NCBI GenBank assembly: GCA_020723545.1
Contig: DYIS01000022.1
Span: 1-8,540, forward strand
DNA: 8,540 nt
Source of the DNA: Ktedonobacter racemifer
GTDB lineage: Bacteria > Chloroflexota > DTOL01 > JACQYG01
Reading direction: 5' to 3'
Shown here: positions 1-5,784 of the stretch, piece by piece
Position numbering within the stretch: the first letter of the stretch is position 1
Layout: each line of letters starts with the position of its first letter
The notes under the pieces: generated by a model
Told to the model about the DNA's origin: nothing
What the model saw: the letters and a program-made list of their open reading frames with translations, nothing else
Database searches by the model: none
Position numbers and translations under genes: made by a program

Positions 1-1779
1 ACCTGCTGTCGTATGTGCCTTCAGGGCCCCTGCCGCATTGACCCCTTCGGCGAGGGGCCTCAGGCGGGGAACTGCGGGGCCAGCGCCGATACCATCGTGG
101 CCCGTAACCTGGCCCGTATGATCGCCGGAGGCACTGCCGCCCACTCCGGCCACGCCAAGCACCTGGCTCATACCCTCTGGAAGTCGGCCCACGGCCAGGC
201 TCCCGATTACCCGGTGAAAGACGAGGCCAAGCTGCGGGGGGTGCCCCCCCGCCTGGGGATCGCCCCCGATGGCAAGGGAACCCCGGAGCTGGCCGCTGAG
301 GTGGCCGAGATCGCCCTGGCCGAGTTCTCCGAGCGTCAGGCCCCCCTGGCTTGGGCCGCTACTACGGTGACTAAGGGAAGGGTGGAGACTTTCCTCAAGT
401 ACGGCGTCGTCCCCTTCGGCATTGACAGCGCCATCGCGGAGGTCATGCACCGCACCACCTACGGCGTGGACGCCGACCCGGTGAACGTCCTCCTGGGCGG
501 GGTGAAGTGCGCCCTGGCCGACTACGCCGGGATGCACATGGCCACTGACCTGGCCGACATCCTCTTCGGCACGCCTAAGCCGGTGGTCACCAAGGCTAAC
601 CTGGGGGTCCTCAAGGCAGAGGCGGTGAACGTCGCCGTCCATGGGCACAACCCCGTCCTCTCCGACGTCATCGCCCAGGTGTATCACGAACTGGACGAGG
701 AGGCCCGAGCCGCCGGGGCCAAAGCGGGGGTCAACCTGGTCGGCATCTGCTGCACCGGCAACGAGGTCCTGATGCGCCACGGCATCCCCCCGGCTACCCA
801 CTCGGTGAGCCAGGAGATGGCAATCCTCACCGGCGCCCTGGACGCCATGGTGGTGGACTACCAGTGCATCATGCCTGCGGTGGCCACCGCCGCCGAGTGC
901 TTCCACACCAAGATCATCACCACCATGCCCATCGCCAAGATCCCCGGTGCGGTCCACGTGGACTTCAGCGAGGAGCGGGCACGGGAGGCGGCCAAAGAGG
1001 TCATCCGCCTGGGGATCGAGGCCTACAAGCGGCGGGATCCCAAGCGGGTGAACATTCCCCTTGACACGGCGAAAACCGCAGTAGCCGGTTTCTCTACCGA
1101 GACCATCCTGGGCGCCCTAAGCCTGGTCAACAAGGAGGACCCCCTCAAGCCGCTGATTGACAATATCGTCAATGGCAATCTCCTGGGGGTCTGTCTCTTC
1201 GCTGGCTGCAACAACGTCCAGGTGACTCAGGATCAGAGTTTCGTGACCATGGCGAAGGAGCTGGCCAAGGCCAACGTTCTACTCCTGGCAACCGGCTGCG
1301 GGGCGGGGGCCTACGCCCGGCATGGGATGCTGACCCCGGAGGCGACCAATGAGTACGCCGGCCCTGGCCTCAAGGCGGTGTTGACCGCTGTGGGTCAGGC
1401 GGCGGGGCTGGGCGGACCGCTCCCCCTCATCCTGCACATGGGTTCTTGCGTGGACAACACCCGCGCCGCCGATGTGGCGGTGGCCGTGGCCAACAAGCTG
1501 GGGGTGGACCTGGACAGGCTCCCGGTGGTGGCCTCCGCCCCGGAGTTGACCACCGAGAAGGCGGTAGCCATCGGCACCTGGGCGGTGGCCGCCGGGCTCC
1601 CGGTGCACGTGGGCGTCGTTCCGCCAGTACTGGGTGGGCCCACCGTCGCCAAGGTCCTTACCCAGGATGTGAAGGGTATCTTTGGCGGCTATTTCATCGT
1701 GGAGACCGACCCTGTGGCCGCCGCAAGGAAGCTGATAGAGGCCATCAAAGAGCGGCGGAAAGGGCTGGGGATTGGGTGA
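1..1779 (+). CDS. cooS: Anaerobic Ni-Fe carbon monoxide dehydrogenase catalytic subunit, 5' partial
   Basis: Catalyses reversible oxidation of CO to CO2 in the cytoplasm, passing electrons to a ferredoxin-like partner. The reading frame is open from base 1, so the true start lies upstream; 592 codons are visible. By alignment to the known numbering of Carboxydothermus CODH-II, about 45 N-terminal residues are missing. Counting from base 1, C2 fits the second D-cluster ligand. C3, C6, C11 and C25 fit the B-cluster (C-x2-C-x4-C-x13-C). H48, H51, H54 and H57 match the proton-relay histidines. The Ni-Fe-S C-cluster ligands are H216 (HGHNP), C251 (ICCTGNE), C289 (DYQC), C403 (AGCNN), C433 (TGCGAG) and C483 (GSCVDN), and K520 is the acid/base lysine. 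The spacing of the last four matches the family exactly. The gene is intact to its stop and looks active. It is followed after 13 bases by a cooF-like gene. The first D-cluster cysteine cannot be checked here. Confidence 0.97.
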   Translation, partial: TCCRMCLQGPCRIDPFGEGPQAGNCGASADTIVARNLARMIAGGTAAHSGHAKHLAHTLWKSAHGQAPDYPVKDEAKLRGVPPRLGIAPDGKGTPELAAEVAEIALAEFSERQAPLAWAATTVTKGRVETFLKYGVVPFGIDSAIAEVMHRTTYGVDADPVNVLLGGVKCALADYAGMHMATDLADILFGTPKPVVTKANLGVLKAEAVNVAVHGHNPVLSDVIAQVYHELDEEARAAGAKAGVNLVGICCTGNEVLMRHGIPPATHSVSQEMAILTGALDAMVVDYQCIMPAVATAAECFHTKIITTMPIAKIPGAVHVDFSEERAREAAKEVIRLGIEAYKRRDPKRVNIPLDTAKTAVAGFSTETILGALSLVNKEDPLKPLIDNIVNGNLLGVCLFAGCNNVQVTQDQSFVTMAKELAKANVLLLATGCGAGAYARHGMLTPEATNEYAGPGLKAVLTAVGQAAGLGGPLPLILHMGSCVDNTRAADVAVAVANKLGVDLDRLPVVASAPELTTEKAVAIGTWAVAAGLPVHVGVVPPVLGGPTVAKVLTQDVKGIFGGYFIVETDPVAAARKLIEAIKERRKGLGIG

Positions 1780-1792
1780 GGAGAGATGCCTT

Positions 1793-2296
1793 ATGAAAGA
1801 GATCTACGTCCGTCTGGATAAGTGCACCGGCTGCCGTGCCTGCGAGATCGCCTGTGCCGTTGAACATTCGGCCTCCAAAAACCTCTTCGCTGCCATCTTC
1901 GAGTCACCCCGGCCCCATCGGCGGCTCTATGTGGAGCCCTTCCAGGAGCGGGGGGTGCCCATCCTCTGCCGCCAATGTGAAGATGCCCCTTGCCTGGCGG
2001 CCTGCATCAGCGGCGCCATCTGGCGGGATCAGGCCCGGGGCGGGGTGGTGATGCAGCGGGGGGAGCGGTGCATCGGCTGCTGGACCTGCATCATGGTCTG
2101 CCCCTACGGGGTCATCGGGCGGCAGCAGAACGGGAGGCGCATCGCTCTCAAGTGTGATCTCTGCCCCGACCGGGAGGCACCAGTTTGCGTGGCCGCCTGT
2201 CCCACCCGGGCTCTGGTCTACACCGAGGCCGAGGCCTGGGCCAAGGGGATGCGGCAGGGAGCGGCGACGACGATTGCGGCGGCAGTAGGGAGGTGA
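1793..2296 (+). CDS. cooF: CooF-like four [4Fe-4S] electron-transfer protein
   Basis: Predicted cytoplasmic electron carrier that takes electrons from CooS. The 167-aa protein has 16 cysteines in four ferredoxin-type motifs: C11/14/17/21, C59/62/67/71, C93/96/99/103 and C121/124/132/136. This is the arrangement of the CooF/HycB/DmsB family and implies four [4Fe-4S] clusters. I chose the ATG at 1793, giving MKEIYVRLDKC, because GGAGAG ends 7 bases upstream. An upstream in-frame TTG at 1772 would overlap the end of cooS and has no better ribosome site. Spacing is 13 bases after cooS and 5 bases before the flavoprotein gene, so the three are almost certainly co-transcribed. No hydrogenase genes lie downstream within the window, so H2 evolution is not indicated. 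The gene symbol follows the CODH context; by sequence alone it could be another HycB-type subunit. Confidence 0.93.
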   Translation: MKEIYVRLDKCTGCRACEIACAVEHSASKNLFAAIFESPRPHRRLYVEPFQERGVPILCRQCEDAPCLAACISGAIWRDQARGGVVMQRGERCIGCWTCIMVCPYGVIGRQQNGRRIALKCDLCPDREAPVCVAACPTRALVYTEAEAWAKGMRQGAATTIAAAVGR

Positions 2297-2301
2297 GGCC
2301 C

Positions 2302-3558
2302 ATGCGCTATCTGATCGTCGGCAATGGGGCAGCGGGGAACGCCGCGGCCGGGGCCATCCGCCGAAGGGACACTCGCGGCCAGGTCACCATCCTCTCCGAC
2401 GAGCCCTATCCTGCCTACTATCGCCCTTTGATCCCCTCCTTGATCCACGACGGGGCTGGCCGGGAGGCACTTTTCCGAGATGAATTGACCACCCCTCCGG
2501 AGGTGGAGGTGCGGCTGGGGACGCGGGTCACGGCGATTGACGTGCCAGGAAAGACGGCGATCCTGGAGGGGAATGAGCGTATCGCCTATGACCGGCTCCT
2601 CATCGCCACCGGGGCCTCGCCCGCGCGACCGTTCATCCCCGGGCTGGAGGGCGATGGGGCCTTCACCTTACGCCGGATAGACGACGCCAAAGGGATCGCG
2701 GCGTCAGCCAGCGGCGCAAAGTCCGCAACGGTCATCGGCGGGGGGCGCATCGGCACCAAGGCCGCCCTGGCCCTCCGGCACGTGGGGCTCTCGGTGGCCA
2801 TCGTAGAGCTCCTCCCTCGCCTTGTCCCCCTCCAGTTCGACGAGACCGCCTCGGCCATCTTCGAGGCAGCACTACAAGGGGAGGGGATCGCCCTCTACCT
2901 GGGGCGGAACGTGCGGGAGATTGCACGCGAGGGAACGCGGGTAATAGCTGCCCTCCTGGACAACGGCCAGCGCCTCCCCGCCGATTTCATCGTCGTGGCG
3001 GTGGGGGTGACGCCCAACGTCGCCCTGGCCCGGAAGGCGGGGATCGGCCTCAACCGAGGCATCCTGACCGATAGCCACCTCGAGACCAGCATCCCCGGAA
3101 TCTACGCCGCCGGGGACTGCGCGGAGACCCGGGAGGTGGTTACCGGGGAGCCGGTGGTCAGCGGCATCTGGACCAATGCCGTGACCATGGGGGGGTGCGC
3201 CGGGGAGAATATGGCGGGAGGGGATCGGACCTACGTCGGGGCCTTCGGCATCTTGAACGCCCTGGAGCTGGCGGGCATCCCCGCCATCTCCGTGGGGGTG
3301 GTCAACCCGCCCCCAGGCCAGGGGTACGAGGTTGAGGCCATCCGGCGAGGCGGTAGCTACCGCAAGCTGGTCTTTCGCGATCACTCCCTGGTCGGTGCCC
3401 TCTTCGTCGGCGAGGTAGAGCGGGCCGGGGTTTACACCACCCTCATCCGGGAGCACGCCGACGTGGCGGCATTCCGAGAGGCTATGGTCGCCGGGCGGCT
3501 CACCTATGCCCCTTTCCTCAAGGAGTTGCCCCTGACGACCACGGCTTATGCCTCCTGA
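2302..3558 (+). CDS. FAD-dependent pyridine nucleotide oxidoreductase of the CODH operon (FNOR-like)
   Basis: Predicted soluble flavoprotein that links the CooF iron-sulfur chain to NAD(P). The 418-aa protein has two Rossmann folds. The FAD site is G7-x-G9-x-x-G12 in LIVGNGAAG, with the ATG motif at 99-106 and GIYAAGDCAE at 266-275. The NAD(P) site is G146-x-G148-x-x-G151, with E169 ending the second strand of that fold, which usually favours NAD(H) over NADP(H). Only C272 and C299 are present, so there is no CxxxxC redox disulfide. It therefore resembles the NirB N-terminal or rubredoxin-reductase type rather than thioredoxin or lipoamide reductases. The ATG at 2302 has GGAGG 8 bases upstream; a longer open frame back to 2185 only overlaps cooF. 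A cooS-cooF-flavoprotein order is known in other CO-metabolising anaerobes, where an NAD(P)H-forming role has been proposed. The physiological direction is not shown by sequence. Confidence 0.9.
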   Translation: MRYLIVGNGAAGNAAAGAIRRRDTRGQVTILSDEPYPAYYRPLIPSLIHDGAGREALFRDELTTPPEVEVRLGTRVTAIDVPGKTAILEGNERIAYDRLLIATGASPARPFIPGLEGDGAFTLRRIDDAKGIAASASGAKSATVIGGGRIGTKAALALRHVGLSVAIVELLPRLVPLQFDETASAIFEAALQGEGIALYLGRNVREIAREGTRVIAALLDNGQRLPADFIVVAVGVTPNVALARKAGIGLNRGILTDSHLETSIPGIYAAGDCAETREVVTGEPVVSGIWTNAVTMGGCAGENMAGGDRTYVGAFGILNALELAGIPAISVGVVNPPPGQGYEVEAIRRGGSYRKLVFRDHSLVGALFVGEVERAGVYTTLIREHADVAAFREAMVAGRLTYAPFLKELPLTTTAYAS

Positions 3559-3793
3559 CGCTACCACGGTAGTAGACGACCGCTATCGCGGTAAGAGCTG
3601 CCGATGGCGAGAAAGAGCCTGCCTCCCGCGCTATTGGTGCCAGAAGAGAACCCCGTTGTTAGCCAGACGACTTGACGGCTACGAAAGCAGCGTCATAAAA
3701 GCTTGAGGAATTTTTACGGTGCTTCTTCGCGCTCCCTAATTGGAGCAAACAGGTTCGGTCCGACTTTGCAGTCAAGATGTGACATCGCGGGCA
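3559..3793. other. Intergenic spacer after the CODH operon
   Basis: No coding region is supported here. Two small inverted repeats lie just after the flavoprotein stop: CTAC-CACG-GTAG at 3561-3572 and ACCGC-TATC-GCGGT at 3579-3592. Neither is followed by a T-run, so they are weak terminator candidates at best. A TTGACG and a CATAAA 16 bases apart sit near 3672-3700, but no gene follows them. Base composition falls toward the hicBA pair. Confidence 0.6.
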
Positions 3794-3807
3794 ACAACAT
3801 ATGTTGT
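3794..3807. promoter_or_regulatory. Perfect 14-bp palindrome upstream of hicBA, candidate operator
   Basis: ACAACATATGTTGT is an exact dyad whose flanking bases no longer pair. It ends 32 bases before the TATAAT of the hicBA promoter, close to the -35 region. Toxin-antitoxin operons are commonly self-regulated through such dyads. However, this HicB shows no obvious DNA-binding domain, so the binding protein is uncertain. Confidence 0.45.
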
Positions 3808-3839
3808 AAACTTTAAGGTATGTCGTTAACCCAGGGGTG

Positions 3840-3845
3840 TATAAT
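3840..3845 (+). promoter_or_regulatory. -10 element of the hicBA promoter
   Basis: A perfect TATAAT preceded by GGTG lies 32 bases before the chosen hicB start. No good -35 is visible at 16-18 bp. Transcription would begin near 3852, which makes the in-frame TTG at 3854 unusable and supports the ATG at 3878. The same 11 bases, GGTGTATAATG, occur at the promoter near 5344. Confidence 0.6.
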
Positions 3846-3877
3846 GTAGGCGTTTGGCGAAGGGGGGAGGAGGGAGA

Positions 3878-4189
3878 ATGAAGTACATAATTGTGACTTT
3901 TGTGGTTCAGCCTGAGGGAGAGTACTATGTATCAAAGTGCCTTGAATTGGGGACGGCTAGTTTCGGACACGATCAGACGGAGGCACTTGAAAAACTGGCT
4001 GACGCGACAGAGGTATATCTCAACACACTTGGGGACTTGGGTGAATGCGATCGAGTCTTGAGGGAGAAAGAAGTTCGGATTTATTCGTACGAACCTGCTA
4101 ATGTCGAAGTGCGAAGAATCAAATTCCCAGCGGGCATCACCAGCATTGTTCGTCCCACCGTAATGCCCCTGGACGCTGCACGTACATGA
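3878..4189 (+). CDS. hicB: HicB-family antitoxin
   Basis: Predicted antitoxin that binds and neutralises the HicA toxin encoded directly downstream. The 103-aa protein begins MKYIIVTFVVQPEGEYYVSK, followed by CLELGTASFGHDQTEALEKL and ADATEVYL. This is the HicB N-terminal fold (partly degenerate RNase-H-like), in which a glycine/aspartate turn leads into a helix. The remainder (about 55-103) contains EKEVRIYSYEP and a short basic tail. I see no ribbon-helix-helix or helix-turn-helix, so it may be a HicB lacking its own DNA-binding domain. The ATG at 3878 has GGAGG 7 bases upstream. The gene overlaps hicA by four bases (ATGA), implying translational coupling. Order is antitoxin then toxin, the reverse of the classical E. 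coli hicAB order. Lower GC than the CODH operon suggests separate acquisition. Confidence 0.85.
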   Translation: MKYIIVTFVVQPEGEYYVSKCLELGTASFGHDQTEALEKLADATEVYLNTLGDLGECDRVLREKEVRIYSYEPANVEVRRIKFPAGITSIVRPTVMPLDAART

Positions 4190-4455
4190 GCAAGCAGCGT
4201 TTATTCTCCAGCAATGAGATCATCAATGCTCTCTTGCGCGGCGGCTTTGAACTGGCTCGGAAGTCAAAGAAAAGCCATCAAGCGCTCAAAAGACGACGCC
4301 CTGAGGGAGGCCATGACGTAACCATAGTGCCCATAGGAGAAAGTGAAATTCCTAAGGGCACTCTGGATAGCATTTTGAAATTGGGCAATGTAGACTATGA
4401 TGAATTTCTAATCTGGGCTAAGATCAAGCGCAAAGAACGGAAACCTGAAGGGTAA
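4186..4455 (+). CDS. hicA: HicA-family mRNA interferase toxin
   Basis: Predicted small cytoplasmic toxin of the double-stranded-RNA-binding fold that cleaves mRNA when unbound by HicB. In this 89-aa protein the region FELARKSKKSHQALKR (21-36) matches the segment carrying the family's catalytic histidine, here H31. DVTIVPIGESEIPKGTLDSI (residues 44-63) matches the conserved strand and EIPKGTL-helix signature. The usual glycine before the Ser-His is replaced by lysine (KKSHQ). Length is typical for HicA. The ATG overlaps the hicB stop (ATGA), so the two are coupled. A basic, lysine-rich C-terminus (residues 79-89) extends past the core. I see nothing that would inactivate it. Confidence 0.88.
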   Translation: MSKQRLFSSNEIINALLRGGFELARKSKKSHQALKRRRPEGGHDVTIVPIGESEIPKGTLDSILKLGNVDYDEFLIWAKIKRKERKPEG

Positions 4456-4503
4456 GTTGGACAGTGAACTTCACCGGTTCTTCATCAGACGTTCACAATC
4501 CCG

Positions 4504-4512
4504 TGTCATAAT
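4504..4512 (+). promoter_or_regulatory. Possible extended -10 promoter of the zinc-ribbon gene
   Basis: TGTCATAAT fits the extended -10 pattern TGnTATAAT with one mismatch. It lies 36 bases upstream of the chosen ATG. No convincing -35 is visible, so this is tentative; readthrough from hicBA is the alternative. Confidence 0.35.
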
Positions 4513-4548
4513 GACCGGGTGAGAGCAACGGTCCAAGGAGGATACGAT

Positions 4549-4872
4549 ATGTGCGGCTGCCACGGCATGATCCACGGACACCAGGAGGCCGAGCCTGTTC
4601 AGACCCCCACCACGACCCCAACGGTTACCCAGCCAGGACGGGCTTGCCCCAACTGTGGCTACGGGCTTCGGGATGACTTTGGCTTCTGCCCCCGTTGTGG
4701 CCTGAGGCTATCGCCCCTGGGCACCTGTCGCTACTGCGGCCGGGCCCTGGAACCGGACTGGACCACCTGCCCCTCCTGTGGGGCCAGCCCCGATACATTA
4801 CACAGAATCAAAGTAAAGTATCGGGGCCAGCGCCAAGGCGGAATCGAAGTAGAGGGGCACATTCTTTACTAG
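4549..4872 (+). CDS. Small double zinc-ribbon protein with an altered C-terminus
   Basis: 107-aa protein with two tandem zinc ribbons. It opens with MCGCHGMIHGHQ, a short Cys/His cluster, then a Thr/Pro linker (19-29). Ribbon halves follow at C33/C36 with C47/C50, and C60/C63 with C74/C77, all of CPxCG/CxYCG type. Such proteins often act as metal-binding adaptors, but the specific role is unknown. The ATG at 4549 has AGGAGG 7 bases upstream; a GTG at 4519 in the same frame has no ribosome site. The part after residue 80 is odd. Bases 4780-4788 and 4823-4831 are identical 9-mers (GGGGCCAGC), and a 10-bp inverted repeat lies between and across them. Removing one 43-bp unit would restore a frame ending in AKAESK and TAG at 4850. 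The current tail (DTLHRIKVKYRG onward) may therefore be a recent acquisition. Confidence 0.75.
   Translation: MCGCHGMIHGHQEAEPVQTPTTTPTVTQPGRACPNCGYGLRDDFGFCPRCGLRLSPLGTCRYCGRALEPDWTTCPSCGASPDTLHRIKVKYRGQRQGGIEVEGHILY
4787..4827. repeat. 10-bp inverted repeat inside the zinc-ribbon gene
   Basis: GCCCCGATAC at 4787-4796 pairs perfectly with GTATCGGGGC at 4818-4827 across a 21-base loop. It covers codons 80-93 of the zinc-ribbon gene and overlaps the 9-bp direct repeats at 4780-4788 and 4823-4831. This looks like a small inserted palindromic element. Its GCCCCGAT core recurs in the hairpin at 6123-6157. Confidence 0.7.
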
Positions 4873-4920
4873 TGAAGCTTTGCCTCAAACCAACGAGAGC
4901 ATTCACCGCAGAGAGCGGAG

Positions 4921-4995
4921 AGGGTAGGACAAGATGCCATCTTGTCCTACTACTAACTGGCCGTGAGCCGCCCAACGCGGTTGGGCTCCTACCCT
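4921..4995 (+). terminator. Possible rho-independent terminator or alternative-fold region after the zinc-ribbon gene
   Basis: AGGGTAGGA (4921-4929) pairs perfectly with TCCTACCCT (4987-4995), and the right arm runs into TTTTGTT. The interior contains two further hairpins: a 13-bp inverted repeat at 4924-4950 (GTAGGACAAGATG, centre C) and GCCCAAC-GCG-GTTGGGC at 4970-4986. The outer stem and the 4924-4950 hairpin use the same bases and exclude each other. Confidence 0.45.
4924..4950. repeat. 13-bp perfect inverted repeat
   Basis: GTAGGACAAGATG at 4924-4936 and its exact reverse complement at 4938-4950 are separated by one base. No protein feature overlaps it. It is one of several distinct palindromes in this stretch. 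Confidence 0.85.
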
Positions 4996-5000
4996 TTTGT

Positions 5001-5032
5001 TCCTCCCGCCCCGTTATAACGGGGCGGGAGGA
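5001..5032. repeat. Perfect 32-bp palindrome
   Basis: The arm TCCTCCCGCCCCGTTA (5001-5016) is followed immediately by its exact reverse complement (5017-5032), with no spacer. The flanking bases do not pair. It is not followed by a T-run on either strand, so it is more likely a repeat element or protein-binding dyad than a terminator. The CCGCCCCG/CGGGGCGG core is shared with the hairpin at 6123-6157. Confidence 0.9.
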
Positions 5033-5051
5033 TGGGCCACATCCGGGACAA

Positions 5052-5115
5052 CAAATGAGGCAAGATTTTACTGCGGCGCATGGATAACTCTGCGGCAAAA
5101 ATCTTGCCTCATTTG
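5052..5115. repeat. Long hairpin element with 18-bp perfect arms
   Basis: CAAATGAGGCAAGATTTT (5052-5069) pairs exactly with bases 5098-5115 around a 28-base loop. The loop carries the direct repeat CTGCGGC twice (near 5071 and 5090). Size and symmetry fit a REP-like or very short MITE-like mobile repeat. No coding frame is supported. Confidence 0.85.
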
Positions 5116-5118
5116 AAC

Positions 5119-5137
5119 CCAGAAACCAGGTTTCTGG
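5119..5137. repeat. 9-bp inverted repeat
   Basis: CCAGAAACC and GGTTTCTGG flank a single A. It lies three bases after the 18-bp-arm hairpin. Similar AGAAACC/GGTTTCT dyads occur as interspersed repeats in several bacterial groups (from memory, not checked). Confidence 0.7.
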
Positions 5138-5156
5138 AGGAGCAATCTCAAGAGTC

Positions 5157-5232
5157 TGTCATTCTGAGTAGTCATTTTCGTCTCAGCGAAGAATCTCTCC
5201 TTTCGCTGTGAGATGCTTCGCAGAGCATGACA
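5157..5232. repeat. Interspersed repeat of the TGTCATTCTGAG...GAAGAATCTC type
   Basis: The element starts TGTCATTCTGAG and ends GCATGACA, with 6-bp terminal inverted repeats TGTCAT/ATGACA. Inside, GAAGAATCTC (5188-5197) faces GAGATGCTTC (5210-5219) with one mismatch. This matches a widespread bacterial repeat that, when wrongly translated, gives peptides like SHSERRDSSLR; the minus-strand frame here reads exactly so. The left half contains extra bases (about 5169-5180) compared with the compact form I remember, suggesting decay. Confidence 0.75.
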
Positions 5233-5320
5233 TAAGACTGGAACGTGCTGCACAACCGGGCTCGCAACGACAATTTAACATTTAGGGCGTTAGCGATAGT
5301 AGAAAAGCTTAGGGGGAGTG

Positions 5321-5349
5321 TTGCACCAGGGCGGCGGTTGGTGTATAAT
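5321..5349 (+). promoter_or_regulatory. Promoter of the zinc-ribbon/rpsU unit
   Basis: TTGCAC at 5321-5326 and a perfect TATAAT at 5344-5349 are 17 bp apart. The -35 matches consensus at only three positions, while the -10 is exact. Transcription would start near 5356, leaving a leader of about 125 bases before the GTG at 5482. CACCA/TGGTG (5324-5328 and 5339-5343) form a small dyad in the spacer. Confidence 0.65.
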
Positions 5350-5378
5350 GCGCGCATAAGGTTGATGTTTTGTGACTG

Positions 5379-5428
5379 GCGCCGGCAGTAAGGCATCTCC
5401 CCTCCCCTGGTTCAGGGGCCGGTGGCGC
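5379..5428 (+). promoter_or_regulatory. Possible structured 5' leader of the zf-trcl-like gene
   Basis: CCCCTG-GTT-CAGGGG (5404-5418) forms a hairpin. It is enclosed by GCGCCGG (5379-5385) pairing with CCG (5419-5421) and GCGC (5425-5428) across a 3-base bulge. The leader is about 125 bases long and non-coding. I do not recognise a known riboswitch class; it may be a regulatory RNA or simple GC-rich folding. Confidence 0.35.
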
Positions 5429-5481
5429 TGCTGCACCAGTGGCCGAGCAAAGACCGGATTTCTTTAGGGAGGGGGAGTGGG

Positions 5482-5781
5482 GTGAGCTACGCGGACCAAA
5501 CCTTGACGTGTCGTGAATGCGGCGCCAGCTTCGTTTTCACGGCAGGGGAGCAGGAGTTCTACGCCTCCCGGGGCTATGCGAACGCGCCCAGCCGCTGCCC
5601 GGCCTGCCGCGCAACCAGGCGGGATCGGCCGCAGCGGTCGGACTACGACCAGGGGCCCCGGCAGATGTACCCGGTGGTCTGTGCCTCGTGCGGTGTCCAG
5701 ACCCAGGTACCGTTCAGGCCGAGAGACGACCGCCCGGTCTACTGCAGCGATTGCTTTCGCAAAATGAGAGCAGCCCGTTAG
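5482..5781 (+). CDS. Zinc-ribbon protein (zf-trcl-like plus CxxC domain)
   Basis: 99-aa protein with two zinc-binding units. The first matches the 'probable zinc-ribbon' (zf-trcl) pattern: LTCRECGASFVFTAGEQEFY (C10/C13), then RCPACR (C39/C42). The second is VVCASCGVQTQVPF (C67/C70) with DRPVYCSDCF (C88/C91), a CxxC...CxxC domain often fused to or near zf-trcl. The function is uncharacterised; RNA- or protein-binding is plausible. I chose the GTG at 5482 because zf-trcl proteins start a few residues before TLTC. GGGAGG lies 9 bases upstream, with further purines closer. The longer frame from the GTG at 5422 would translate the structured leader. The gene is followed after 109 bases by rpsU on the same strand with no obvious terminator, so co-transcription is likely. 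Confidence 0.85.
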   Translation: MSYADQTLTCRECGASFVFTAGEQEFYASRGYANAPSRCPACRATRRDRPQRSDYDQGPRQMYPVVCASCGVQTQVPFRPRDDRPVYCSDCFRKMRAAR

Positions 5782-5784
5782 GGC

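Noticed and set aside
2872..3567. Minus-strand open frame of 231 codons
   Set aside because: It lies entirely opposite the flavoprotein gene, is rich in Gly/Pro/His and has no domain; it is a shadow of high-GC coding sequence.
3561..3592. Terminator of the CODH operon
   Set aside because: The two small stems have 4-5 bp and no following T-run, so they are not convincing.
4695..5098. Open frames on both strands across the palindrome cluster
   Set aside because: They translate inverted repeats (for example the 32-bp palindrome) and overlap the zinc-ribbon gene out of frame.
4921..5232. CRISPR array
   Set aside because: The repeats are inverted and mutually different; there is no regularly spaced direct repeat.
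5172..5396. Minus-strand open frame of 74 codons
   Set aside because: Its C-terminal part reads SYVMLCEASHSERRDSSLR, the well-known spurious translation of the interspersed repeat at 5157-5232.
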